Position numbers and translations under genes: made by a program
The notes under the pieces: generated by a model
What the model saw: only the letters and a program-made list of their open reading frames with translations
Told to the model about the DNA's origin: nothing
Database searches by the model: none
Shown here: positions 11,997 to 23,470 of the stretch, piece by piece
Layout: the number at the start of each line of letters is the position of its first letter
Numbering within the stretch: position 1 is the stretch's first letter
NCBI GenBank assembly: GCA_022419385.1
Contig: JAJUBI010000009.1
Coordinates: forward strand, 620,001 to 684,000
From: Paraconiothyrium sp. Pb-2020
Lineage: Eukaryota; Ascomycota; Dothideomycetes; Pleosporales; Didymosphaeriaceae
Direction of reading: 5' to 3'
Length of the DNA stretch: 64,000 bases

Positions 11997-12737
11997 CGTA
12001 AATTTTTCAGTACGTTATGATGTGCAAATATTGGACGTCGAAGTAGTCGTCGGCGTGATCACAAGGCTGGCCCAGGCAATCTGTGAAACGAGACTTTTGA
12101 AAACGGCTCCATCAAGATAAGGTTTGGTTGCATCCACAGGAGGCTTCGGGAGTACCCGGCGATCGGAAATAGGGTCGAATACAGGCGCGGGTGTGCCGTC
12201 GCTGTAGGATTGTACGGGCATGCTCTCACATCGTGGCATTGCTGCCTCCGCTTGATGTGCGCTAGTCCCAGAATGGACGTCTTTGTCATCTCTTCTAAAG
12301 TCGTGCTTGCCATCCTTCCTTCTCGATGGTCGCGAAAAATTGTCATGAACATCTGTATCGAAACATCGGCAAGCCACTGGGACCACGCCTGTCGCTTTGA
12401 TAAGAGGACCCATGAGCTGCCTAGTGGTGCCGCTACGGCCTGTGAAAATCGGCCCGGGTTGGAGGTGATGCGCCTTCCCCACCGATGGGGATCGCCATCT
12501 CTTCCACAACAGATCCGATATTCCAGAATTCTCCGCCTTGCTGCACGCTAAACTCGACCATGGATACCATTGACGCTTCACTGCCGGCCTTTAGGCTGAA
12601 TGAACGACACCTAACTCCATGATATCACTGACAGCGCTCTATTTATCCTTCCAATTGGTAGCACAAATGGATTACGTCTTACATATAGGGTTCAGATGCC
12701 CAGGTACTGAAAAAGATACTTCCGCTGTTGCGACGCA
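11997..12737. other. Region with coding-like fragments, no assignable gene
   Basis: On the minus strand, two frames between about 12560 and 12015 look more like protein than chance. One runs GGEFWNIGSVVEEMAIPIGG and then, after a frame change, PLGSSWVLLSKRQAWSQWL and TLEEMTKTSILGLAHIKRR. The other contains VLPKPPVDATKPYLDGAVF. I recognise no family. They may be exons of an undescribed or decayed gene upstream of the HET gene, or a promoter region. The part next to 12738 presumably holds the alpha-glucuronidase promoter. Confidence 0.25.
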
Positions 12738-15382
12738 ATGCTGTTATCTAGTTTCATTGTAGGGTTGTTCCTGGGACTCGCGTCCGGTGAAGATGGGTCC
12801 GCGGGTTGGCTCCGCTACGCCCCACTTCCCCATGCTAGCAGCTATTATTCCATCCCTTCATTAATCATCGCACTTAACAATACTAAGAGCAGTCCGGTGT
12901 ACACCGCGCAGCAAGAGCTTCACCGGGGTATCCAGGGCATCTTTGGTAAAACACTCGGCAATGGAACTTTGACAAGCAAGGATGGTACCATCATAGTAGG
13001 GACGGCTCACGCATATCAGAAGAGTTATGGCGACTTCGACGAGGCCGGAGACATCGAAGAGGATGGGTATTTCCTGAGCACCGAGGGAAGACAGGTGTTG
13101 ATACTTGGCCAGAACGAGCGAGGCGCTCTGTATGGGGCTTTCGACTATCTCTCGCGTCTTGCGCAGGGGAAGCTTGACACTGTCTCATACGTATCAAACC
13201 CTCATGCGCCTATCAGATGGACCAACGAATGGGACAATCTCGACGGAAGTATCGAGCGAGGCTATGCGGGACCGTCCATCTTCTTTGAGAATGGATTTGT
13301 TACTGAAAATACCACGCGCGTCGCCCAATATGCGCGCCTTCTAGCCTCCATTCGCATCAATGGAATCATCGTCAATAATGTCAACGCTAATGCAACGCTC
13401 CTGAGCGCACGAAACATCGACGGGCTAGGAAGACTAGCCGATGCAATGAGACCGTACGGTGTGCAGTTGGGTATTTCGCTCAACTTCGCGTCTCCGCAAA
13501 CGTTTGGAGATCTCAATACGTTCGATCCTTTGGACCCTACCGTTGATGCTTGGTGGGCAAACATCACAAACCAAATCTACGCACGCATCCCAGACATGGC
13601 GGGTTATTTGGTCAAAGCCAACAGCGAGGGACAACCAGGCCCTCTTACTTACGGAAGAAGCCTTGCGGAGGGGGCGAACATGTTTGCTAGAGCAGCCAAG
13701 CCACATGGCGGCATCATCATGTTCAGAGCCTTCGTCTATGACAACCATATCAATGAGACGAATTGGAAGGCCGACCGGGCAAATGCAGCAGTGGAGTTTT
13801 TCCGTGACCTAGATGGCAAGTTTGACGACAATGTTGTGGTACAGATCAAGTACGGTCCAATTGACTTTCAAGTTCGAGAACCTGCTTCGCCACTGTTCTC
13901 AACTCTGCGAAACACAAGTACAGCAATCGAACTCCAAGTGACCCAGGAGTACCTTGGCCAACAGACACATCTTGTGTATCTTGCACCTCTGTGGAAGGAA
14001 ATCCTCGAATTCGACCTACAAGCTGACAATCGTTCTTCCAAAGTGAAGGACATTGTCTCTGGTGAGCGGTTCAGGCGGCCACTTGGTGGATCGGCCGGCG
14101 TAGTAAACGTAGGCACGAACTCAACTTGGCTGGGCAGCCATCTTGCAATGTCGGTGAGTGTCATTCTGTTACGTGTTTGAGCGTTAGTGTCCGGTCAGTT
14201 CCTTGCGTACATCTCCCGTCCGGGGTTGACCCTGCGGTCACATCACGCCACTACACACTTATCCTAATACAGAACTAAATGCTGCAGAACCTCTACGCTT
14301 ACGGTCTACTGGCCTGGGATCCGGCGCTCGGTGCAGAGGAGATCTTGCAAGATTGGATCCGATTGACCTTTGGTCACGATCAAAAGGTACTGGAGACCAT
14401 CACCGACATGTCGATGAAATCATGGCCCGCTTATGAGAATTACACTGGGAACCTAGGCATACAAACCCTTACAGACATCTTATATACCCATTTCGGGCCT
14501 AATCCCGCCACGCTGGATAATAATGGGTGGGGTCAGTGGACGCGGGCAGACAAGTTCAGCATCGGCATGGATCGCACGGTCAAGAATGGTACTGGAAACG
14601 CGGGACAGTACCCAGCAGCTGTCGCTAATGTATACGAGAACATCGAAACCACACCGGACAACTTATTGCTCTGGTTCCATCACGTTAATTACACGCACCG
14701 CTTGAAGTCGGGCAAAATTGTCATCCAGCACTTCTACGACTCACACTACGAGGGTGCGGCAACTGCGCAAACGTTGGTGAAGCAATGGGAGTCGCTGAAG
14801 AGTAAGATTGACAGTGAACGCTATGAGCATGTTTTGTTCAGACAGACTTTTCAAGCTGGTCATGCGCTTGTCTGGCGCGACTCCATCAACCAGTTCTACC
14901 ATAACCTCTCCGAAATCGAGGACCAGGCTAAACGAGTCGGGAACCATCCTTACCGCATAGAAGCTGAGAAAATGACACTCAGCGGCTACAGGACTTACAG
15001 CGTCAACCCTTTTCATGCAGCGTCAGGCGCCATGGCCATTGTTACTGCATCAAATTCTACGGTAGGTACGGCGACAACGAGCGTGACCTTGGAGTCAGGG
15101 ACATACGATGTAGCGGTCAACTACTTTGACTTGATAGGAGGCAAGTCGCAATACGAGCTGCAGCTGAACAACAGGACGATTGGCAGCTGGACAGGAGATC
15201 TGGAGGACAAGCTGGGCCACGCTCCGTCTATTTACCTTGACGGGCATTCAGCGACACGTATCACATTCAGGAACATTACGGTGGTAAAAGGCGACTTGCT
15301 GAAGATTTCCGGGCGACCTGATGGCATAGAGCCTGCGCCTATCGATTATGTGTCGTTTCTTCCGCCGGGTATCGTCGACTGA
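12738..15382 (+). CDS. Secreted GH67 alpha-glucuronidase
   Basis: Two exons (12738-14153 and 14288-15382; the intron ends at GCTGCAG) encode 836 aa, the usual length for fungal GH67 enzymes. The enzyme removes 4-O-methyl-glucuronic acid from the non-reducing end of xylo-oligosaccharides in xylan breakdown. The start gives a clear signal peptide (MLLSSFIVGLFLGLASG). Conserved motifs: RWTNEWDNLDGSIERGYAG, YLVKANSEGQPGP with Glu297 as the likely acid, GPIDFQVREP with Asp376, and QVTQEYLGQQ with Glu404 as likely catalytic-base residues by family analogy. SHLAMS|NLYAYGLLAWDP spans the splice and restores the family sequence. Many N-x-S/T sites fit secretion. It has no operon-like neighbour; GH92 and sugar-permease genes lie about 25 kb away. 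Confidence 0.96.
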
Positions 15383-16402
15383 GAAGCTTGCTGAGCGGAT
15401 ACTGCGCTTCCAGTCGTTTTTAGTTCTCGCAAAATCAGATTGCCTGCTATGCAGATCTTGCGCTCACGACCGCTTATTGATGCTTTTGCAGTGTTGGCAT
15501 CTTATACGCATGGTATGCTGTCAGCTCGTGCTGCAGGGATGGCGCATAGGGCTGCACGGTGGAGATTGGCAAACGATTGGCGTTTAAATGGCCCTGTTCG
15601 CTCTAGCAGCGCGCCTCTGCGGGTGCTGTGGTGCAAAGTGTCGGGCTGATGCTGGCTGATGCGCGCACATGTTGGACGATGGGGGCCTGCTGTTGGCACC
15701 AGCGCGTGCATCTTTCTCGACAGCGAGTTTGACGAGGCGGGACTTCGGACATGGAGCGTCCACCAAAGGCAAGCCGGACAAGTGCCAACGATCCGCACGC
15801 TCAGGCTGCCTGCATGCCAGTGCTCTGCTGCCATTCAGCGCTGCGCTCGCGCCGTCTGCGCTGGCAGGAGGAGTCGACACGAACAGCCCACAGACGAGGC
15901 AGGCGATCGGACTGTTTCACCTCTCAGCCCAACCCGCGACAACGTCGAGTCTCGGTACACGCCAGGCGTAGCTTGACAATCACCGCTGCGTCGCTATAGG
16001 ATGGTGACGCTGGCGTGGGTCTTTGCAGCTCGAGCTTGAGTCCAGCGCTCGGTGGCCCCTTTCGCACCCAACGCAGCGGCAGCGCTCGGCGGCGCTGGCG
16101 GCATGCATTGCGCGCCTCGTGCCACGCCGTACAGCAGCATAACTGTCTGCACTCCGGCGGCACGACCGCCTTCCTATTAGATAATCCCTTGTGTGTCGAC
16201 GGCTTATGCGATGCCTTCTTCTTACTCTCTATATTGACAGCTGCGGCTGCCATCACGCGCGTCAGCAGCCATCACATCTCATCACATCACATCGCAGTTT
16301 CTACGCCGACAACAGATCCATTCGCCTTCCTGATGCTTCGCACGAAAGCGACAAGCGACGAGTGACACATATCACGACTCTCATGCACGGAAAGTACTCG
16401 AT
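15383..16402. other. Intergenic region between GH67 and the ankyrin gene
   Basis: It is about 1 kb of GC-rich sequence with short overlapping frames on both strands and no domain that I recognise. A short imperfect CATCACAT-type repeat occurs near 16265-16295, close to the next gene's start, and probably lies in its promoter or leader. Confidence 0.5.
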
Positions 16403-18246
16403 ATGTCCGGACACAGCACTGTTGCGGCACGATGCGCAGCCATAGGTTCAGGCATTGCTCAGGTGCGTTGCTGCCGCGCATCTTCCTCAACATATTGACC
16501 AATACATTGGTAGATCATCACAGATACCAGTAGCATCGCACGCGGGATACGCAATGCTAGACATGACATCAATGCTATCTGTGCCGACCTGCTTGCCATC
16601 AAGGTTGCCTTGGACATCGCTCGCGACGATTTCTCCTCCGCAAACCCCAATATTCCCTCACTCCTACTAGAGGCTGCCTCTGGGTTTCTAGATTGCTGCT
16701 CCTCGGCGACGGAATGCTGGCATAAACCCATCGTGCGCCTCTCCGCGAGTCAGGACCGTACGGGGCCTTGGCAGATCCTCAAAGCAGCACAATTGACCGG
16801 TTTGAAAAATGACCTGGAAGCTGTTCGGTGCGCGCTGGACCTCCTGCTTGACCTGGTGGAGCTGTGAGTATATGTGCGCTCCCATATTGGGAGATCATAT
16901 GCTAAATATAGAACAGATTTACCCTACCCAACGCCACCACTCACGAAATAACCTCACCCAACAGGCGATCTTTCTTTGATGACACTGACCCCGAGGTCTG
17001 GCAAACATCTCTAGAGAGGCTTGACAATGAGCGAGCCCACATTGACGAGATCACTGAAGGTCGGCTACCGATCCTCTATGCTTCTTTTGACAAGATCAGA
17101 GCTTGTGTTGCTTTTCAGCTAGAAGAATGTCTCTCACCGCAGGCATCCCCAGAACGGCCCAGTTTACAGACTGAACGACTAATGGCACCTATTCCATTCG
17201 ATCTCTCAAGAGAACAAGATAAGAGCCTTCCTCCGCTGCCATCACCACTATCGGTTTCAAGTGGGATCGGGGCCTGGATCGCAAACGTAGTAAACCAAGC
17301 CAATCTATCTCTCACAGCTCCACCTCCTTCCTTGGCGCTGACCGACCCACGTGCAAGCTTTGCCGAGACAGTTTCTGACGACAGAGCACCATCGCGAGGT
17401 ACCTTCTACGCAGAAAGCTGCACTACCACAGGGACACAAACGGCATCTTCTGGAAAACCGAGATCCCCTAAGAGAGATATCCCTGAAAGAGTTGATTCAC
17501 CTCAGCTAGCAATGAAGGCGCCCAAGATGCCCAAGGCGAAGAAGAAAAATGGCATATACACCATTGCCTCCACCATCATCAGCTCCGAAGGGCGATCAAT
17601 CATCCACCAAAGACTCACCAACGACAAGATCGCCGTCGCAAAAGATACTCGTCGGCGTCTCAGCAGAGATCAAAAGTCAGCGCTGGACTGGATCCTCAAA
17701 AACATCACCACCAAGACGACAGCTGCCGAAGTGGAGCAGATACTCTGGGAAGGCGCAGACCCTGACGCCGCAGATCTGGAGTTCGGCACCGTCCTCATTC
17801 GCGCCGCGCATAACTTCGCTACACCCATCCTTCGCCTTCTCGTCGAATACGGTGCAGACATGACGCAAACCTCACACTCCACTTACTACTCCGCCATACA
17901 CGCTGCCGTCCTCGGATCACAACTCTCGAACCTACAGTGGCTCGTCGACGTAGGCATATACTTCGACACACCGAACCAGCAAGGAGAAACGCCGCTGCAC
18001 CTCGCGGTCAAGACGCCGGGCGGCTACCGCATTGCGAAGTGGCTGCTGGAGATAGGTGCAGATGTGAATAGAGAGGCGCTGGATGGAACGACACCGTTTC
18101 AGATGGCGTTGGGGTCTTCGAGGGTGGACAGCAGGGAGAGAAGTATGATCATCGAACTACTGCTTGCGCATGGGGCAGATGGGGAGATGAGCAAAGACAA
18201 TACGCTGAATAGGGGGAAGGGATTGAGTGTTTTGGGGTTGATATGA
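16403..18246 (+). CDS. Ankyrin-repeat protein with STAND-like N-terminal domain
   Basis: Three exons (16403-16462, 16514-16863, 16965-18246) give 563 aa. The first 140 residues are helical, with ITDTSSIARGIRNARHDINA and RTGPWQILKAAQLTGLKNDL. By eye this resembles the fungal N-terminal domain found on STAND/NLR-like proteins. A disordered Ser/Pro-rich middle with a basic patch (KAPKMPKAKKKNG) follows. From about residue 390 come at least four ankyrin repeats, for example GTVLIRAAHNFATPILRLLV, GETPLHLAVKTPGGYRIAKW and DGTTPFQMALG, ending ELLLAHGAD. There is no NACHT or NB-ARC P-loop. The role is unknown; a scaffold or a sensor lacking the NTPase module is possible. The ATG at 16403 is chosen because the first intron keeps the frame; an internal ATG at 17182 would drop the N-terminal domain. 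Confidence 0.8.
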
Positions 18247-19280
18247 AGATGCGGTGATGTGGGAAAGGGAGTCGAAAGAGACGAATAATATACCGAGCCA
18301 GTGGCACGACAGTTGACGGCTCAGCTGCTGTCGCAAGCATGTCGCGAGTTGAGTTACGTCCGCAAGGAGATGACAAGACCGCCCCTGCGAAGAACAGTGC
18401 AGGAAAGACGGTACCCATCGAGGAGCGCACCGCGACCAAGTTGCACCAGAGATGCAGAAGCCAACATGACCGTGTCGGCACCGCAAACCTAGCAACAGAC
18501 GTTTGCCCTGGGGAAGATTAAGATGGCAACCATGACGCAAAGGTCACCTCGAGCGCTTGCTATCAATGAGGCTTCAGCAATGAAGCATTGGCGGTCATCA
18601 GACGATGCCAGCACCATCCTAGGTACGACCACCAACTAGTGCTGCTTTGAGGGCGTCCTGACAGTCGCAGAGAGTAAGACTGTTGTTGTCGTGCGTCACG
18701 CAAATGTATATGGAGACTATCGTATGCGACGGGTGATTGCCGGTGAGACTAGAGGCAGTTGGTGGTGAATGAGATGACTAAGATAGTACGGGGTCGATGC
18801 AGTAGAAGGTGTCAAGGGAAAGAACGAGCACTGCTACGAAGCTATAGATACAATGCAAGAGCTATTCTACGTACGTCATTCACCTTCACCGAGCAAACGC
18901 GGCAGCCCTGTGGGTTGAGTTCTGTTGCCAGGCAACTACGTGCTTTCACCAGGCGCGCTCACACACGTGCGCGGACAATACACGCCCGCTCAAGTCCACC
19001 ACGACCAGCAGTAAAACGCTCTCATAAACTTCTCCCTCGACTATCTCTACCCTGATCGCCCATCCGCGCCCACAACTCCAGCTACACCAGCTATCCCGCG
19101 CATTCTAGCTACAGCTCTTTGGCTCAAACACACCATAACCCCCATTCTACGGCATTACCCCAGTGCCGTCTTGCGAAAGCTACCTCAGAGGCAGTTCCTA
19201 GAGCACCTCCGCACAGACACACAGTCCGCGCCTTCTACCACCTACATATTCATACCAGTCCAGCTCCAACCCCAAACAAA
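18247..19280. other. Intergenic region upstream of the acidic-protein gene
   Basis: It is about 1 kb. Only short, low-complexity open frames occur on both strands. The sequence just before 19281 is an open, Pro/His-rich leader in the same frame, so a start further upstream cannot be fully excluded. Confidence 0.4.
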
Positions 19281-20951
19281 ATGGACGCCTGCTACGGCAA
19301 GAACATCCACGGCTACAGCTGGGCGGATGATGACGAGGACGACTTCGATATGGCGTCTACCCGGGCTACGGCCACAACCTACGGGTACTACAGCACCACC
19401 ACTGACGACGACACGGTCGACGACGACGACGAGGAGCACCTAGCCACCGACGCCGACTTCGACAACGCGCCGACGTTCGAAGAGGCAGGTGCGCTGTTCC
19501 CCGACGACCACGACATCCCACCGCGCCCAGCTACCCCTGAGCCTACGCTCCGGCGCGGCTACAACTCAGATTCAGACTCATCCTCAGACTCCGACTCCGA
19601 CTCGGATTCAGACGATGAAGAACACCCCCTTCCCCCTCGCCCATCCACCCCCGAACCCACCATCCCCTCCACCGCTCCCCAACCCTTCCGTAAACTCCCC
19701 GGCGACCCAGCCTTCTACCTTCAAACCCCGTTTCCACCTGAGTACTGGATTCCTCCCGGGTTACCACCTAATACGCTGCGCTACTTGGATTGGAAGCAGG
19801 GGCGGGCGGCGTATGAGGAGTTGCTGTGGGAGGCGGGTGGGTATTTTAGGGGGTGGCGGAAGGTGAAGGAGGAGAGGGGCGTGGCGTGGGGGGAGTGCAT
19901 GCTTTTGCGTGGGAGTGGGCTTCGGGGGGAGGTGAGGTTTGAGGAAGAGGTGGAGGTGACATTGGAGGAGGAACTGGAGGGGGAAGATATCTGGGATGAT
20001 GAGGAGTGGGGATCTGAGGTGCACGACGATATCGAAGAGGAAGGGGAAGTGCTTGCGAAAGGGGGAGATGATGAGAACGTTGGTATTAGAGAGAGTTCTG
20101 CGGCTGTTGTGCGAGAAGAGGGGGGGATGTCTCTGGGCGCGAACGACGCTTCTCGCATCAAATTCACCTGCGACGACAAATTGACGGACGAGCGTCCGAA
20201 GCTGGAGGACTTGACTTCGTCTTCACCGACAATGGACTTGAACATCCCCACGCCGCCCGCCACCGACAGCAACACATTAGGCCCCGAGAAGCGCGACTCA
20301 CTCCACGACGACTCCGAAGACCACGACACAGGACTCTTCTCCGATGACGAAGGCGCTATGCACTCCACGACACCAGACTCTTCAGTCATCGTGTCGACCG
20401 ATGACGAACTCGAAGCAGTTCAAGATTCGCGCTTCACTGTGCCTGGGCAGGAGAAGAGCATGCAGGTCGGTGACAGTATTGAGAAGATGCTCAAAGAGCT
20501 GGTAGAAGGGTTGGTGGAAGAGGCGGTTGATTCGGTTTCGGCTACATCGTCGACGGGGGATGGCATCTCGATGAAGGAACGTCGGGAGAACCGCACCAAT
20601 GCGCTGCCAGGCATCTTAGCCACAGATGTGCAAAACAGCCAGGTCAACGGCACCACACAAGAGAAGAGGGATCCGCCTCTACATACATTGCACGCGGTCA
20701 CACCTATCACGCACGTCAAAGGGCTCCGAACGTTTGCTATTGAAAAGGTATCCGCTATTATGCTCGCCGGACCAACGGACAGTCACGCGAAGAGGAAGCG
20801 CTCTGCAACCCCTTCTCATCCCGAAAAGACCGATGAAGATCTCGCCCGTCGCCTGGGGACTCTTTACCGCATTCATCACGCGAGTAGAAAGCCTTGCCAT
20901 CGTACTGGGTCGAGCGTACTGCATGCTTTGGCGCGACTGCCTAAGGCTTGA
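19281..20951 (+). CDS. Acidic, largely disordered hypothetical protein (556 aa)
   Basis: This is a single exon. The start at 19281 sits in a good context (acaaaATGG) and begins MDACYGKNIHGYSWADDDED; the open frame extends upstream without a convincing ATG. The protein is rich in Asp, Glu, Ser and Pro. It has a Ser-Asp run (SDSDSSSDSDSDSDSDDEE) between two copies of PPRP(A/S)TPEPT, and one short ordered stretch (FPPEYWIPPGLPPNTLRYLDWKQGRAAYEELLWEAGGYFRGW) at about residues 173-215 that is the most likely folded part. No catalytic motif, membrane segment or signal peptide is visible. I do not recognise a family. Its 3' end converges on the P450 gene, with less than 100 nt between them. Confidence 0.65.
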   Translation: MDACYGKNIHGYSWADDDEDDFDMASTRATATTYGYYSTTTDDDTVDDDDEEHLATDADFDNAPTFEEAGALFPDDHDIPPRPATPEPTLRRGYNSDSDSSSDSDSDSDSDDEEHPLPPRPSTPEPTIPSTAPQPFRKLPGDPAFYLQTPFPPEYWIPPGLPPNTLRYLDWKQGRAAYEELLWEAGGYFRGWRKVKEERGVAWGECMLLRGSGLRGEVRFEEEVEVTLEEELEGEDIWDDEEWGSEVHDDIEEEGEVLAKGGDDENVGIRESSAAVVREEGGMSLGANDASRIKFTCDDKLTDERPKLEDLTSSSPTMDLNIPTPPATDSNTLGPEKRDSLHDDSEDHDTGLFSDDEGAMHSTTPDSSVIVSTDDELEAVQDSRFTVPGQEKSMQVGDSIEKMLKELVEGLVEEAVDSVSATSSTGDGISMKERRENRTNALPGILATDVQNSQVNGTTQEKRDPPLHTLHAVTPITHVKGLRTFAIEKVSAIMLAGPTDSHAKRKRSATPSHPEKTDEDLARRLGTLYRIHHASRKPCHRTGSSVLHALARLPKA

Positions 20952-21039
20952 GCCACAGCACATCCACCTACAACGATTTTCACAACAAACGCGCAATTCG
21001 ACATCCTTGCCCGCACTCTCGAAAAGCCAGCCTATCGTC

Positions 21040-22690
21040 CTAAGCCGCAGCAGTCGCCGCATCCACTCCCTTCCTCCGTCTCAGCACCACACGATACGTC
21101 CTATCCGGCTTCAAAATCGTAAACTCCTTCGTCCCCAGCACCAACGACCTGTCCTCCATCTCAACCTCATACCGAACAAGGAAACTCGCAATCATCTTGA
21201 CTACAAATTGGTTCGCCACGTTCCGACCTATGCACTGCCGACTGCCAAAGCCAAAACCTAGAAAACACATCTTCATCTCGGGCGTAGCGTCTGTCCAGCG
21301 ATCGGGCTGGAAGGAATGCGGGTCGGGATACACAGAGGCGTTGCGGCCGATTGTAGCGGCGGGCACGCCGACGGCGACGCCGCCTGGTATATAGTGGTCG
21401 CAAATGGTGGCGCCGCCGGGGGGCGTGTCGCGGGGCATTGCGTATCCGATGGGAGGGTGGAGGCGGAGACACTCCATCTCGGCGTGTTCGAGGAGGCGGA
21501 TGGTGTTTACCTGCGTGTATGGGAGTGAGTGATTGTTGTTTTGGTTTGGGAACATTGTGTCTAGCTCGGTGATGAGGCGGGCTTTGAGGGAGGGGTTTTT
21601 GCAGAGGTAGTATATTATCCAGTTCATTGTTACGCTGCCTGTGCTTGCGCCGGCGACCCTGTGATGGTGTTAGTGTGCTGTGGTGATGTTGTGTGGGTAG
21701 GATGCGAGACTTACATCAACGACGAGGTTTCGGCGCGCAGCTCGTCGAAGTCCATCTTTCGACCCGTTTCGGGGTCGACGGCTTCGATGAAGCGCTGCAT
21801 GATGTCTTGGCGCTGTTTTCCGCTCTGCTTTACCTGCGCGCGGTCGTTTTGGAAGCGCTTTTCGAGCGCGTGACGGGCGTACTCTAGATACTCTACGCGC
21901 GCTTTCCATAGGAACTGAATGTACGGTAGGGGTACCCAGCTCAGTATCTTCTTGCTGTACTTCCCGAATGGAAGAACACCGCTCAGGTTGCCGAACCGCT
22001 GTGATAGTTCTACAAGCTTGGAGTATCTTGCTGGTTTACCTGCCTCAAGGACGCCGAAGTTGTTGCCTAGAGCAAGTTCGCCCATGAGGTCCATGGTGAA
22101 GAGCTCAAACCAGAAGTAGATGTCAAAAGGCTCTTCGGTTCGCGCGAATTCATCCATGCGCTTCATGAACTTTTCAAGCGTGAGATCGACATAGGGCTCG
22201 AAAAGCTGCAGACTCTGAGCGCTGAAGCCGTGCGCTACCATCCTGCGTTTCATAGCATGCCGCTTCTTTGAGCGCGTGGAGAAGAGCGATTCGCCGGTCG
22301 TGGAGAAGGCGTCGTACCAGCTGGACTTCCCGAACTCTTCTTGGCCTTTGCCATGTCCTATTACGCGAATCAGACTCTCTTCTGGGTTCCAGATCCTGGA
22401 CCCTTACCGTATATCGCCTTGACGGCGTCAGGGTGATTGAACGATACCGCCTTCGGGCCCGTCCGGACTGCCACTGCACCAGGATTTTGTTCGAATAAGC
22501 TGCTGACCCACTGAGTTCTCCGTTGCTCTTTCAGTGCATTTGCTTCTGGGATGCTGGAGATGTTCGTTAACCAGGGTCCTGGGAGCTTCCTCAACGGCGA
22601 AAAGAAAAGCCGGTAGAAAAGATCCCACAGCTGGCTTGCGACTACATAGAAGAAAGGGATGATAACAACCACTAATTTCAGGTCAGGCAT
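21040..22690 (-). CDS. Cytochrome P450 monooxygenase
   Basis: Three exons (22690-22408, 22357-21715, 21658-21040) give 514 aa, a normal fungal microsomal P450 length. It has an N-terminal membrane anchor (LKLVVVIIPFFYVVASQLWD) and a proline hinge (PLRKLPGPW). The I-helix AGASTGSVTMNW is spliced across the second intron and lacks the usual acidic-Thr pair (AGxDTT). The K-helix ExxR lies in EMECLRLHPP, and the heme-binding loop is FGFGSRQCIGRN with Cys451. The substrate cannot be told; the sequence style resembles fungal secondary-metabolism or detoxification P450s. A TRI12-type efflux pump is transcribed divergently 780 nt away, which suggests a shared xenobiotic or metabolite pathway. The altered I-helix is worth noting because those residues normally assist oxygen activation. 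Confidence 0.95.
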
Positions 22691-23470
22691 CTTTTACTTT
22701 GTGGCACTGGGGCGGTCAGTGTTCGTGGTATACGACTATGGACGTCTATACTTACCCGAACAACTTTTAGGTCAGTACCACGATGTATAACTGCCGAGGA
22801 ATAGCTCGATGACAAATTTGTAGATCGTAGGCGCAGCTGGTGTAGGAGCCCCACCGTTTAGTCCGGCGTCTTCCCGTGTTGTTGTTGAACGCCCGGCATG
22901 CGAAACTGCAAGTAAGATGGAGGAGAGGGAGCGTCTGGCCGCACACGACATGACATTTGATGCGAAGAACACCACTCCGGCTTCAATAAAAGCAATCATA
23001 ATATAATTCGTCAGTATCGTTTTGCTGTGCGATTGATGAAGATCCTACGTCCAGACGGGAAGACCCTGGGCTAAGCGAGTCAGAGGTGTGCGGGGAAATG
23101 TGGGGTGTCGCGTCCTTCCCACGGGGTTGCACTTCCGTGACATCTTGGCTATTAGACACATGTGCAGGATGCAGTCGGCCCTACAACACGCCAAAATCTC
23201 AGCCTTACGTTGCACAGTTACGCCTGCATTTACGCCCCACCAGATAGCTTGGAGAAGGAAGCGTTCAGTTGGCATTGTAGAAGAATACTTAAGTGGGGCC
23301 CATGCCCGCAGTGACTTCTTCTGGCTGTTGAACACCTAACGGACGTTCTATTGGCATCTAAGATCTTGTTCAATAGTGTCTATTTGAAGTAGCACGACCA
23401 CCCCAGGAGCCGCACGGCAAGCACGCTGTGGGAAGGCGCGAGGTAGAGCCTCTACAACACCTACGTTGCA
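22691..23470. promoter_or_regulatory. Divergent promoter region of the P450 and the TRI12-like pump
   Basis: A 780 nt spacer separates the two start codons, which are read outward in opposite directions. No other gene is supported in it. The arrangement would allow co-regulation; I cannot identify a specific operator by eye. Confidence 0.4.

Noticed and set aside
15659..15999. Several overlapping plus-strand frames of about 100 codons
   Set aside because: They overlap each other in all frames in GC-rich sequence, with no domain or start context.
17182..18246. Starting the ankyrin gene at the internal ATG 17182
   Set aside because: Two upstream exons with good splice sites extend the frame and add a recognisable helical N-terminal domain.
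19781..20389. 202-codon minus-strand open frame
   Set aside because: Antisense shadow of the acidic Ser-Asp-rich gene; its Ser-rich composition simply mirrors the codon bias.
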